This document shows positions 33,904 through 45,547 of a stretch of 64,000 bases of DNA, piece after piece. The notes beneath the pieces are model-generated. The model was not told the origin of the DNA and ran no database searches. It was given only the letters and a program-made list of their open reading frames with translations. The translations under genes were made by a program, and so were the position numbers. The stretch comes from Aselliscus stoliczkanus. Taxonomy: Eukaryota > Chordata > Mammalia > Chiroptera > Hipposideridae. The stretch lies in contig CM066740.1 in the NCBI GenBank assembly GCA_033961575.1, positions 59,899,213-59,963,212 on the forward strand, in the 5' to 3' direction. The number at the start of each line of letters is the position of its first letter. Position 1 is the first letter of the stretch.

Positions 33904-34394
33904 GGGTCGGCTGAGTGGTACAGTGGTTAGGAGCTGGCTTGGGATACCAGCTCTGAGCAGTGGGGCCCCGGTTTGGATCCCACATATGAGGAACAGTGAC
34001 ACTGCCCTTTATAGCTAATGTGGTGAAAAACAGCTCCACCTGGTTGCCTCTATAGCTAAGATGGTGGGGGATGGTGTGGGCTGCAGCCTCTGCTGCAGTG
34101 GGCTGCCATAGGCTACAGCGAGTGGCCAGCAGCTAGCATGAGTGGCTGGCAGCCAGTGTTAGCTGCCAAGAGCTGCCATGAGCAGCCATCCAGAGGCCAG
34201 CGACCAATCTGCCTCACCAGGGAAGAGTGCAATGATAATACCAACATGAGCCAGTGAAGCAATGTCCTCCACAACTAGGCTGAAGAAAAAAAAAAAAGGA
34301 CTGCAACTTCTCTGTTCCTCTCCCCCAATTCCCCAACACTGTTCCCCTTCCCCAATTCCCCAATAAAATCTTAAAACAAACAAACAAACAAAAA
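33904..34394 (+). mobile_element. Long-form SINE, sense (clearest complete copy)
   Basis: About 490 bp. It has a tRNA-like head with A-box-like GAGTGGTACAGTGGTTAGGAGC and B-box-like GGTTTGGATCCC. The body contains GCCTCTGCTGCAGTGGGCTG and CAACTAGGCTGAAGAA. The CCCAATTCCCCAA tail is duplicated and ends AATAAAATCTT, followed by an A-rich (CAAA)n end. The flanks AACTGTGAAAA (33892 onward) and AACTGTGAGAA (34395 onward) are the target duplication. Confidence 0.92.
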
Positions 34395-34611
34395 AACTGT
34401 GAGAAGGGTAAAGAAACAGAGAGTAACCTTGTCTTGTTAAAAAATTGTTGCTCAACCCTGGATGTGGTAATGAGTAGAGGAAAAAAAACTGCCTCAATGA
34501 AACAGTGTTAAATTATTTACGACACTGGGCACATGCAATGGGAGTATATGTGAAATGTTTGTTTGCTTGTTTGTTTGCTTGGTTTGTGTGTGTGTGTGTG
34601 TATGTGTGTGT

Positions 34612-34740
34612 GTTTTTAATTAGTTTCAGGTGTACAACATAGTGCAATAGTTATATTTTTACCCCTCAAAGTTACAACCCCCCTCACATAATTATTACAA
34701 CTTCATTGACTCTACTCCCACACTATAGTCTACATCCCAT

Positions 34741-34780
<40 letters not shown>

Positions 34781-35024
34781 ATAGTTGACATACAATATTA
34801 TACAACATCAGTTTCAGTTGTACAGTGCAGTCATCAAACTTCTACCCCATTCATGAAGTGGTCTTCCTAACAACACATGTGACCATCTGACACCTACAAA
34901 ATATTTGCAACATTGTTAATTATATTCCTCAAACATTCTTTCTTATCCCTGTGACAATATTGTAAACATTCATTAAAGTCAACACCAAAAAAACAAACAA
35001 CCCAATTAAAAAATGGGCAGAGGA
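34612..35024 (-). mobile_element. L1 with 5' inversion (twin priming)
   Basis: From about 34612 to 34968 the sequence is antisense L1 3' UTR. From about 34974 to 35024 it switches to L1 ORF2 in sense orientation (AACACCAAAAAAACAAACAA...AAAAATGGGCAGAGGA, matching 1493-1545). This is the hallmark of twin priming during target-primed reverse transcription. It begins in a (GT)n tract and contains an (AT)n run (34745-34774). Confidence 0.88.
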
Positions 35025-35027
35025 GAG

Positions 35028-35118
35028 CCGGCTGTGTGGTGCGTTGTTTGAGTTGCCAAGCCAGCTCTGAGCAGCAGGGCCCTGGATTGGATCCCACATG
35101 AGGGCCAGTGATGCTGTG
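35028..35118 (+). mobile_element. SINE, partial
   Basis: A GCCGGCTGTGTGGTGCGTTG head and GGATCCCACATGAGGGCCAGTGATGCTG body are present, but there is no poly-A or long body. It lies directly beside the inverted L1 end. Confidence 0.8.
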
Positions 35119-37620
35119 TCCTCCTTTGCTCTGGCCATTTCTAGATCAGACCTCTGGAAGCCCACAGCAAAATCCATAGCCCAAACCCCCTGTGACTATT
35201 TAATGCCTGCTTTTCAATTCTCAGAGTATAAATAAATATCAGAGACCACAAATTTCCAGTGGCTATATGTTGCATGCATTGGTTTCCATGTGTTTCAAAA
35301 GGGAGAATTCTAAAATATGTACTTCTGGAAATAAAAAGGCAAGAGTATTTGGGCCTAGTGAAGTATCCCCAAATATAAATTTTTTGAAGACTGAGTACTT
35401 TCCTTAAGTACCTTCTTTTCAAAGATACTTTTTGTTTCCTATGATAATCCCTACATTGAGAAAAGAAACTGGTCCCTTTATGTCATAATTGGTGCAAAAT
35501 CTAACTAACATTTAGAGTTTTTCTAATCTCAGTGATTAAGTATACTTTTCATCATTTTTCATTAAAATTTTTATTAAAAATTTTCATTAAAATTATTTGT
35601 TCTATCTAGTTGTGAACTGAACTAGTGTTATATGAGAATATGTACTTAAATACTGTAAGCACTGGACTGAATCCCAGCAAACATACACTTAAAACCCAGT
35701 AACTCTTAGTAGTAAATGGGAAATATTTTTTTTAAACAGAATCTTTAGGATATACTTATGAACAAGAAATCCCAATCTAAACCCCAACTCCTTTTCTTTT
35801 TTAACATCTTTAAATACATATGAACTCGTTGTAAGTGAAACAACTTATTTTCATCTAGTGTTAACTGGAAATTTTTCTTCACTGTAAGTCAAGAAGAAGA
35901 GAATGTCACAGATTAAAGATTCATGTGTTAGATGCCTCAAAAGTCAATACTCAAAATGTCAGAGTTTGGAGGAAGAAAATTCTTATTGATCCAGAAGGCT
36001 CCAGCTGGAGAGGATGGGAGGCCCTTACCACTTCCGCAAATCTATCCTAAAGAGAACCCTGAATTCTGGCTTCTTTTATGTCAAGGGAAGGTAGGAGGGG
36101 CAGGGCATAAGGTTAGTTATTTAGCGCTGCAGGCATCTAGGCTCTGAGAGGGACCAAAGGAAGACCTCAAAATATGTAAATCTCTTTGTTCCTGGTTGGT
36201 TCATTGATGCCCGCTGATCTGAGTTCTGTCTTGAAGCATGTGCAAGTCTTTGACAAACAGTCATTATTTTGTACATATCTGTTCACCTCTTCAGGAGAGT
36301 CACCTTCATTCAAGGGGCTGCTTTTGTAACTTACTCAAACCTCAAGCAGAATTCCTCTAATTAACTAACATATGGGAGCAATACAGGCTGGAATTACCAT
36401 CGAGTCAGAAAAAGGACCATTTCACTTTGTTACAAAACAATAAATACTGAATTAAAAAAATGAATGTTGCTTGACTTGCATCAAACTTAGAAATATTTTA
36501 AGGGGAAGGAGTGACTGAAGCATTGATACTTCAATGGTTTCTTTTTCTTTTAGAGTTATTTTAACATCAAAGAAGAAATTTATAATAAACTTTACTTTGT
36601 ATGAATACACATTAAACAGGACTGGAGCTACTGAAAAACAACAATGTAAAAAAATGTTGAAAGCAGATTTTGATCACTACACACTTTTATGACTTATCTA
36701 AAAGTATGTAGAATTAAATAGTCAAGCACATAATCAGTATTCCTAACAATTAACCCAAGAGGACATATTTCTATTGATAAGAAACTTTCTCCCCCCAAAT
36801 AAAGTGAAATTGTCCCCATGAATTATGAAAAGGCTGCCTCCATGTGCAGTTCCTTAATAGTATTTGATAGAGCTGCTGCTCCAAAGAGCACCTCCTAATG
36901 CATTTGCTCCTGAATTAGTCATAGGTTTTCAACTTCAGTGCATTTACCCTCAATGTTCAGCCTTTCATTGTATAGCAGGCTAAGTAGAGATGTATGACTA
37001 ACATGACTTCCCTCTTCTTTATTTCTTTATTTTTAAAAAAGTATTACCATAGGATGAAACATGGATTTATAACTATATGGGTAGAAACTCTACCTATAGT
37101 GTTTTAGAATGATCAGAAATATTTTTATTCTCTTTCAAAAATCTTACTTTTAGTTTCCTTTAACATTAATTAGGCTTGCAAAACCTATTCACCAAACTTC
37201 TCGTGCTCAGGCTCCTCTCCTGCCTCAAAGTGCATTCATTTGCTTTTGGAAAACATCCACAGGAACATGAGAGAGAAAATATGATTCTTTTTATAATTTA
37301 GAGAAGGAGAAAAGTATTGGCTAAAAACAAAACAGATTTTAGAGACTGAAAACTGAATATGGTCATGAGGCTGTTCTCATCCAACCCTGTAATAATGCCA
37401 CAAGAAGGACCCCTGTATAAAAGCTTGGAATGAAAAAAATTTAGGGTTGCTTCTACTCCACCCTTGAGATTCTGACTTAGTAAGCCTGGAATGCAGCACA
37501 AGCATTCAACTGAGGAATTCTATTTCAAAACAAAAACAAAAACAGACATTGGCTATTTCCAGAAGAAAAATTTATTCTGTAGGATGACATTCTGAGGCAA
37601 GGAATTATTAAGAATGGTTT
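35119..37620. other. No gene recognised
   Basis: About 2.5 kb without any clear young repeat. The frame at 35932-36147 shows no known motif. Parts of 35880-36370 have an LTR-like look, but I cannot support a family. Confidence 0.4.
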
Positions 37621-37623
37621 TGT

Positions 37624-37933
37624 TGTCAGAATGTGGCAGGGAGTCCTAGACAAAGGCTTTCCTGGACCACATGGCCACCTAGACTTCTGTGTCCAACACT
37701 TCCTAATTCATACCTCACCCAGGAACCAGTCAGAAACTAACATAACACCACATGTCCTAATGCAGAATCCTAGCTGCTAACCCGGAAACCTCAGGGTATA
37801 AAGCTCTGAGTCCTGTCTGGATCTGGGCTCAGCCTCTGGATATGAATCCACTGAGCCAGTGCCAGCATCAATAAATGCTGCTTCCTGCTCTGAGCCTTGG
37901 TGTCCTGTCTCTCTGTCTGAGTATCCCACAACA
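37624..37933 (+). mobile_element. 5' LTR of class-I ERV
   Basis: A ~310-bp LTR from TGTCAGAATGTGGCAGG to ACAACA. TATAAAG lies at 37797-37803 and AATAAA at 37870-37875, followed by a CT-rich U5. It is immediately upstream of a proline-type primer-binding site. It does not resemble the LTR2 copies at 25832 or 42030, nor the class-II solo LTRs. Confidence 0.8.
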
Positions 37934-37937
37934 TAAC

Positions 37938-37955
37938 TGGGGTCTTGCCCGGGAT
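37938..37955 (+). other. Primer-binding site, tRNA-Pro type
   Basis: TGGGGTCTTGCCCGGGAT differs at three of 18 positions from the tRNA-Pro PBS common in gammaretroviruses and class-I ERVs. It lies four bases after the LTR end. Confidence 0.8.
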
Positions 37956-38564
37956 ATGGACACATCGATATTTTCCACCTCCCTTGTCCCCAAGGCCCGG
38001 CTCCCCTGGACGAAAGTGGGCGCAAAGTCTACTCGGCACCAGTGGACCCTTGTCTATCAGTGTGGATGTCTCCCCTGCTGGCCACGGGGGACCGACCTGA
38101 GAGCACAACGGAACCTGGAGGGCTGCGGGAACCAGCTTGGGAGCACCGCCCAACCAGATAGGTAAGGACCCAGGTCCCTTAAGGCAGCCTGTCCATCAGC
38201 GGACAGAACGGGAGACTGATCACCTCCCAGAGTCACCTGAGTATCTCAATTTCTGAGAGAAACCATGACTCCCAGGGACAGGGCTGTGGGTGGAGAATGA
38301 ATCTGTCTGAGTCCCTGTGAATGAGATGCAATCTGTCTGCGAAACGAGTGTTGAGTCCCTATTTGCGGGTCCGTGGCGAACCTCATATGACTTAGGGTGG
38401 TATCACTAAATTGTCTCCTATGGTTTAGTGATCCAAGTCAGGGGCTTATACCAAACCACTAATTGCTAAGAGGCGCCTGAAATATCCCTGCTAGGGGAGC
38501 TGCGAGAGACGCACAAAGCAAATCTCTGAGTGATTCTATTTTGCACGGATTTCAGGTGGCTGCC

Positions 38565-40110
38565 ATGGGGGCAACAGAGTACCAAGACTCCATTAGGATG
38601 TATACTAAAGAATTTGAAGAAGGGGTTCTCGGGGGATTATGGTAGTAAGATGACCCCCCAAAAGTTCCGCACCTTCTGTGAAACTGGCCATCATTTGGTG
38701 TTGAATGGCCAACAGAGGGAAGATTTGATAGGGACCTCATTCAGAGAGTGTACCTCGTCATTGCTGGCAGCCCCAATCACCCCAAAAAAGTTTCCTTTTA
38801 TTGATTCATGGGAGGCCATTCTATGCACTAGGCCCTTTTGGTTGATGTCCTGTTTGGACAACCAGAATAGGGTTCTTTTAGCCTGAGCTATGGTCCCCAC
38901 TGGGAAGCTGCTTAAGGGCAAAACAAAGGAACCAAATCCAGTCTTGTCTTCAGACCTCGAGGATATTCCACTATCTTATTTGCCTATCTACCCACCCCTT
39001 CCACAGGCCCCTGAGCCACCAGCCCAGACTTCAGTGCCTCCCTCGCTGGCCTTACCATCTCCACCCACTACCCTCCTACGGGACCCTCCTGCTACAGCAC
39101 CACTTCCAGTCCTGACCCCATGTGGGGCCCACAGATAAACAGCCCGCAGACAAAGGGCCATGAGGCAGATGCCCTCCAGCTCCCCCTATGGGAAACCAGA
39201 GACCCCGTCTACTATGATCAGGATGGACAAATTCAGGGAGGCTGACGCATGTTAGTGTACCAGCCCTTCTCAATGACTGATCTCTTAAATTGAAAGAATC
39301 ATACCCCATTATATACTGAGAAGCCCCAGGCTTTGATGACTGACCTCCTTCAGTCAATCATTCAAATACATCTGCCCACCTGGGCTGATTGTCGCCAACT
39401 CCTCTTAATGCTCTTCAACACTGAGGAACGCCAGCGAGTCACCTAGGGAGTCATAAAATGGCTGGAGGAACATACCTTCCCGGGGCCTTGAACATTCAAA
39501 TGTATGTCCAGAACCATTTCCCTGAGGAGGACCCCCAATGGGACCCCAATGACTACTGGGACTTCCAGCTGTTGGAACCATATCAAAAAGCCCTTATAGG
39601 AGGCCTGAAGGATGGTAGCAAGAAAAGCCATCAATATGAACAAGATCTCTGAAGTCCTCCAGGGACTTGAGGGAAGTCAAAGCCAATTTTATGAAAGACT
39701 CTGAGAAACGTTCCATCTCTACACTCCCTTTGACCCCAAGGCCCTCGCAAATCAGTGGATGGTCAATTTTGTGGGACAGTCCCAGAGCGACATCTGGCAA
39801 AAAACTCAGAAACTGGTTGGATTTGTGGGCATGAATATCAGCGAGCTCCTCAAAGTGGCGACCAAGGTCTACATCAACCGTGACCAAAGAGCTTGTGGAG
39901 AAGCAGATCAGAAGATGAATAAAAAGGTGCACTTGCTTGCTGCTGCACTTGTTGAGTGAATCAGGACCCCAGGAAAAAATGCCGTTCCAAACCTGGGACC
40001 ACCCCAGTAAGGGCGACATCAAGGAGACCACCCATCGGGAGACCAAGGATGGGACAAGATCAATGTGCTTACTGCCACCAGTGAGGTCACTGGAAAAATG
40101 AATGTCCTCA
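38565..40110 (+). pseudogene. ERV gag pseudogene (MA, CA, NC remnants)
   Basis: A start in good context at 38565 gives MGATE, a Gly-2 myristoylation-type N-terminus. After ~26 codons there are stops, and the MA frame continues one frame over (about 38640-38886) with TPQKFRTFCE and FIDSWEAI motifs. A proline-rich linker follows (38950-39120). The capsid part appears as QPFSMTDLLN (about 39260-39290), TWADCRQLL and NTEERQRV (about 39380-39440) and the QNHFPEEDP region. The nucleocapsid zinc knuckle CX2CX4HX4C is at 40064-40105 and has a stop codon between the second Cys and the His. Many stops and frame changes separate these pieces. Confidence 0.85.
40064..40105 (+). other. Nucleocapsid CCHC zinc knuckle, interrupted by a stop
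   Basis: The codons read CAYC HQ*G H WKNE C: spacing CX2CX4HX4C is exact, with TGA at 40082-40084. One knuckle is the normal number for gamma-type NC. Confidence 0.85.
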
Positions 40111-40164
40111 GCAGTTGGAAAGAATGCCAATAGATTCAAACCCCCGGAGGCCAGGTCGAATCAC

Positions 40165-41270
40165 TCACGGCCATTACCAGCCACCCCATCAGGCTGTGAA
40201 TTCCTAGGGGCAGCAGGATTCTGTAGGATCTGGGTCCCCAACTTCCCCACTATGGCCAAACCCCTTTGCAAAGCCACTATGGGGGGTGAATGGTTCACAC
40301 CTTTTCTGTGGGAGTCTCCACAACAAAAGGCTTTTAGTGAGATTAAACGGGCTGTCACTCATGCCCTTGGCTTAGGGCTCCCGGACATCACCAAGCCTTT
40401 CTTCCTCTACGTTCATGAACATACAGGAATGTAGTGGGAATCCTTACCCAACTGTTAGGGGATTGGCACTGGCTGGTAGTCTACCTCTCAAAACAACTCC
40501 ATGCAGTGGTATTAGGATGGCCACCTTGTCTGAGGGTGTTTGCAGCAATGGTCCTCCTAGTGTCTGAGGCTAACAAGCTGACTCTGGGTCAGGAACTAAC
40601 TGTCCAGGTTCTGCATTCGGTACAAGCCCCATTAGATCATAAGGGACACTATTGACTTACCAATTCCCAGATTGCCAGGTATCAAGGGCTACTGTGTGAA
40701 AACCCACAAGTCTGCCTTGAGATAGTACAGACTCTAAACCCAGCCACTTTTCTGCCTGTAGAGCCTGGGCCCCCAGACCATGACTGCATCATAGTCATGG
40801 ACAAAGTGTTCTCCAGTAGGCCGGACCTGACTAATCATCCTCTTAGGGACCCTGATGTAGAATACTATATTGATGGCAGCAGCTATGTCCAAGGAAATAG
40901 GGGGTGGGCTGGATACACTGTGGTGACTCTACAGACCACCATTGAAGTGAGCTCCCTCCCACAGGGGACCTGAAAGAGATAGGAAACCTAACCTTAAGAC
41001 AACAGCTTGAGGCATTAGGGTCTACCCTACAAAACATCAACTAAAGGGTACAGGAGAGGCTCTCCATCAGCTTTACAACTGAAGTTCATCCCTTCAAGCC
41101 TAGAGTCAGTTTGGGTCAAAGAATGGAAACTCCAGCCCTTAAAACCCCTGTGGAGGGGCCCCTTTACTGTCATTTTGTCTAGTCCCATGGCAGTCAAGTT
41201 TGCAGAGATCACTCCATGGATACACCACAGCAGATTGAAAACTGCAACCACTAGCTGGAACTATACCCCT
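40165..41270 (+). pseudogene. ERV pol pseudogene: RT thumb/connection, RNase H start, integrase C-terminus
   Basis: About 60 bp after the NC knuckle the frame gives EFLGAAGFCRIWVPNF (RT thumb), then FFLYVHEHTGM and a broken YLSKQL region (connection). RNase H starts as DVEYYIDGSSYVQG near 40855-40900, with the first catalytic Asp kept. From about 41080 HPFKP and, one base out of frame, SVWVKEWKLQPL through ITPWIHHSRLK give the integrase C-terminal SH3-like domain. Protease, RT fingers/palm (no YXDD), most of RNase H and the integrase catalytic core are absent. Confidence 0.85.
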
Positions 41271-41419
41271 GACCCCACCAAGCCCCTCAAGATCACTCTC
41301 TGGAGGAAGACTGCCAATGACAATACTGGTCCTTAGGAGGAGATCATCAGCCCCACTTTGGTCACAGGAAGCTGACCAATCCATGCTCAGCCGAAGCTTG
41401 AGGAATTCTTCCTTGCAAG

Positions 41420-42020
41420 ATGTATACCCTAAGGACTCTGATCCTTACCCTCACCTTTTTCTTCCTAGCTGGGGACAGTATTGCCACCCCATGCCCTAAA
41501 TCATGCTTCCAGTCTTTTCAACTAGGGACAACATCTTAGGTAGCTTTTGTCTCCTACACATACATGCCTGCCCAATGCTAGCAGAGTAAAACTTCTCAAT
41601 CTTGTACCTATGCCCACAGATCTTTTGACCCAGGGGTCAAAAAAGGCCAATCAGGTTATCTATTGGACCCGCCATACCCACATCAGATATTCCGATGTGG
41701 GCGGTGTCCAAGATCAGGCCCAGGAGATCCCTTAATGTGGGAGGGCATCAGACCTGGAGGGAAAATGAATGGCCTCCCCAGCGGATCATTCTCCAATACT
41801 ATAGCTCAGCTACTTGGGCTCAAGACAGGATTTGGGGATATTGTACCCCTATCTAGATGCTCAACCATAACATTAGGTTACAGGCTGTTCTTGAAATAAT
41901 CACCAATGAAACTAACAGCTTTAGAGCTCCCAACAGACCAAGATCCAGGCAGCTATTTACCAGAACCGTCTAGCTCTGGACTACTTACTAGCTGAAAAAG
42001 GTGTAGTCTGGCTTTGATTA
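41420..42020 (+). pseudogene. ERV env remnant: signal peptide, SU fragment, TM immunosuppressive-type motif
   Basis: An ATG at 41420 opens a frame with a basic start and hydrophobic core (LILTLTFFFLAG), a typical Env signal peptide overlapping the end of pol as in gammaretroviruses. An SU piece with CGRCPRSGPGDP lies near 41690-41730. Near 41950-41990 a TM piece reads AIYQNRLALDYLLAEKG, the heptad/immunosuppressive-type region of retroviral TM. The SU C-terminal half, cleavage site, fusion peptide and membrane anchor are missing. Stops are present. Confidence 0.8.
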
Positions 42021-42317
42021 CCCTTCTAATCAGTTTCTGAAACCTAAAGATTGTCCCTAGACTGAATCACAGAATATCTCTCACCCACCTGGGCTTTAGA
42101 TAAGTGCTTAAAATCCTGTGACTGCCCAACATTCCTCAAGCTATTTTGGACTTAACTCTTGTATAATCCCATCCCAGAGAGTAAATAGGTTTTAACATTT
42201 CTCCAGGCCAGTATACTTTTTGATTGTAAACATTAAAGGCTAATGTTCTTTCCAAACCCTTTGCCACCCAACAACAATAACTTTGAGCTCTGCTCTTTAA
42301 GAAATTTATTTTTATTT

Positions 42318-42768
42318 TTTTAAAGATTTTATTGGGGAATTGGGGGAGGGGAAAAGCGTTGAGGAACCGGGGAAGGGGAACAGACAAGTTGCTGTCCTTT
42401 TGTTCTTTAATCTAGTTGTGGAGGATGCTGCTTCACTGGCCCATTTCGGTATTATCATTGTGCTTTTCCCGGGTGAGGCAGATCATTCGCAGGCCTCTGG
42501 ACAGCTGCTCATGGTGGCTCTTGGCAGCTTACACCAGCTGCCGGCTGCTTATACTGGCTGCTGGCCCCTCACTGTAGCCAATGGCAGCCCACTGCAGCAG
42601 GGACTGCAGCTACACTGCTGTCGGTGACTCCAGCTGGAGCTGTTGTTCACCATCTTAGCTGTAGAGGGCAGTGTCACTGGCCCTCATATGTGGAATTCAA
42701 ACCAGGGGCCCTGCTGCTCAGAGCCAGCATCCCAAGCCAGCTCTTAATTAATGCACCACTTGGCCGGC
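42318..42768 (-). mobile_element. Long-form SINE in LTR2 copy B
   Basis: T tract, complement of CCAATTCCCCAATAAAATCTTTAAA, body, then head ending CACTTGGCCGGCCC. Imperfect flanks of the AAGAAATTTATT/AATAAATTTATT kind. The tail gives AATAAA immediately followed by TCTTT. Confidence 0.9.
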
Positions 42769-42858
42769 CCAATAAATTTATTAATTAAAATATATTTTTC
42801 CTCATTCAGGGGGCTTGGGGATACAGAGGGCACTCCAACAATATTGCTAGTCACAACC

Positions 42859-43796
42859 TGTCGGGAGCCATCAGCACCGCAATGTATGACAAGGTTTCAT
42901 GGTCAGTTATAGTCTCCACTCCTGTGAACCCATGTGCCTTTTCACTACATCAGATCCTATAGGAGACAGTACTTTCACTGTATTTATGGCAAGTTCCTGT
43001 GGTACCCCAATGAGATAACTACACAGCCAATGATGGGTAAGATCTCCTAGAAAAGAGGGGAGACAACCTAAGCCAGGTGGTAGTTCTGTGGGGACCCCAG
43101 GACAAAAAAATAGGGGACTCAATCCCCTTGGAAACAGGCCCAGACCCCTGGCCACATAAGCCAAAAATACTGGCTATGAGAAACTCATAATAACATCAAT
43201 CCGTTAAGCTCATTTGCCTAAGATAATCACAGTGGAAAGTCTCCTTGGAAACTAAAAGTCTCCAGGCCATGAGAGTTCCAATAAGAGACAACTTGCTGAC
43301 CATGAGATATGTTAATCAATAGCCTTAATTGGATTCTTTGCTTTGTGCATGGTTGTAGCAACAGACACTGAAGCTTTAGCTCAAGTATACACCCTGTGAG
43401 TCTTACTGCTGGAATTTGGGACTAGGTAGTCACAGTAACTATTCTTTAGATGATATGTAGAAACTGCATCTGGGTCACAAAGAGATTATCATAGATGAGA
43501 TTATCCTTAAATGTAGAAAAGGTCACAGTGTGCCCTGGGGAGAACAATTATAAGGAAGTAAAGACTGTAAAAGTCTTAAGAAAGAAAAATACATCAAAAC
43601 TATGTGGAACTTAAACTTGTGATTGGATAATGGTCAAAAGTCCCTGTAAAGAGGACATGTTATTGCAATAAAGTTGTTACACTTCTTCTCTGAAACTCCA
43701 CCAGTGTCTCCACTGTCTCCCTTCTTGCTTTTCTTCCCCCGCCAAAGCTGTCTCCACCTGAGGAAAACCCTGGACTGCGGAGGCTGGTCCCCGGCA
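42859..43796 (+). mobile_element. Class-II-like ERV solo LTR, sense, perfect 6-bp duplication
   Basis: A 938-bp LTR from TGTCGGGAGCCATCAGC to CCCCGGCA with AATAAA near 43669-43674. The direct repeat ACAACC lies at 42853-42858 and 43797-43802. A TGTYGGGAGCC start and 6-bp duplication fit betaretrovirus-like ERVs. Its flanks are both LTR2, so it is younger than LTR2 copy B. Confidence 0.93.
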
Positions 43797-44330
43797 ACAA
43801 CCGAAGGAGAAAACATGGTCTTCCAGGTAGATCTTGAGACCCCTTCCTCTCATCTAAGATCAGGCAGGGCAAGAGTTTTGTGAGTTCTCCGATAGGTAGG
43901 GACACCACTACGCCCCTTCTCAGCAGGAAGCAGATACAGAAGAAGAGACCTCCTGTCCCTCAACTTTCCATAGAGATTTTATGGGGATCTCATCTCTAAA
44001 AGGGAAAACAAGGCAGGCAGTTAGAGGCAGGCATTGGGTCTCTGCATTCCTGCATGTCCCACAGAATGCACTGCCCAATAGACCTCCCCTCTCCACTCAA
44101 AACTTCTCTTTTCTTCTAATAAACTTCTTTTCTAAAGAGCAGAGATCAATCAGGTGGTCCCACACCCAGAGAGGAACAGCCCATTCTAGAGAAAGGGAAT
44201 AAAAACTGCAACTCTTAGGAAGTCAGCCCTTTGGACCATCTTTTGGACTGTTTTTTCCTTGTTTGACCCTGTTCCTCACTGCGAGCCTTTTGAGCCTTGC
44301 CTTTGCATGTGCCCCACTCCAAACTCTTTT

Positions 44331-45547
44331 TTTTTATTAAAATGTATTGGGGTGATCATTGTTAGTAAAGTAACATAGGTTTCAGGTGTATGATTCTGTA
44401 ACACATCATCTATATATCACATTGTGTGTTCACCACCCACAGTCAGTTCTCCTTCCATCACCATATATTTGATCCCGTTTATCCTCATCTACTAAAACCC
44501 AAAAAGAAGCAATTCCTTACCCTTTAGTGGTTAGCAGAGGGTAAGCAACTGCTTCTTTTCGGGTCTTAGCGCAAAGCCTAACTGCTTCCTCAGGTAGCAA
44601 TTTTGTACCTGTTCCCAATTTAGTTTCTGTCTCTCCTTAAGTGGTTTCCTCAAGGCTTGATACTTTGGCTCTGCTCTGGATGGCCTCTGTCAGCTGGAGT
44701 TGAAAAAGTAGATATTTAAAACACTTTTCCCCAAAGTTTTTCCAAACCCCAAAAAGTTGGTTGAAGTTGATTATTATTCTCTAAAAATGATAAGAGAATC
44801 CTTTTTCCTGTATCTGGAAAGGAACCTCAAAGGGTCATCCGCTGTCTGGCTTGTGCCTCACCTGGGAGAGTCTCAGAAGTGCAGAGTCCCAGTTCTCACC
44901 GGCTTTCCTCAAACCCCAGGGATTTGGGAACACAGTGTGGGTGAAGGCACACACCTGTGCATCTTGGATCTGAAATCCTCTCCTTTTTGCTCCCCCTCCC
45001 CCATCTGTTCACTATCAATCCCGAGAGATACTGGACCACCCTTGGGACACCTAGGTCTTTCTCTGTGGGAAGCATATCAGGTGATTTGACAGCTGGAGAC
45101 ATTCCTGTTAACAACCATTATCATAAAACATTCCCCAAAACCAAATTTGACAATTATTAACATGTTTAAACAGAAAACGATGTTTATGAAGCATTCTTCC
45201 TGAGGCTTAACACAGCCTGTGCAGAGGGTGACATGGGGGAGGGGATGAGTCTGACTGTAGTTCAAGGTAACGTCAGAACTAGAGCCTTAAGTGAGAAAAT
45301 AGCCTCTTCCCTAAGCCCCTTACACATACAGTCGATCATCCAAGTGACTCCAAGTAATGAGAGGCTGTGCCCAGGAGCTGGGCCTGTCCCTGCACCTGAC
45401 TCTGTGCAGGTCAACTTCTAGCCCAGACTGGGAAAGCTGGAACAAACAGGGCTCCATGTCAGTTCCCGGGCCTGTGAGGGCATGGCCCAGATGGTCTGTG
45501 GCCACTGTGTCCCCAGAGACTGGCACGAAGCTCCAGCAGTACCTCCT
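44331..45547 (-). mobile_element. Chimeric retro-insertion: L1 3' end plus ~1 kb of non-L1 sequence
   Basis: The insertion is flanked by the exact 19-bp direct repeat CCCCACTCCAAACTCTTTT (44312-44330 and 45548-45566). Its left edge is a T tract, then ~175 bp of antisense L1 3' end of an older family (GTATTGGGGTGATCATTG to CCCGTTTATCCTCATC). From about 44510 to 45547 the sequence matches no L1 region I know and is not LTR2. It could be a template-switch chimera with a cellular RNA or an unusual L1 variant. Confidence 0.8.

Larger units (their letters stand above)
37934..42030 (+). mobile_element. Class-I (gamma-like) ERV internal region, heavily deleted
   Basis: The order is leader, gag (38565-about 40110), pol remnant (about 40165-41270) and env remnant (41420-about 42020), the standard retroviral layout compressed to ~4 kb instead of ~7-8 kb. 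The protease, RT fingers/palm, most of integrase, and most of env are missing. Stops and frameshifts occur in every gene, so it cannot make virus. Confidence 0.88.

Noticed and set aside
37791..38165. Frames of 80-120 residues before gag
   Set aside because: They cross the LTR U5, primer-binding site and leader of the ERV, which are non-coding, on the wrong strand or upstream of the gag start.
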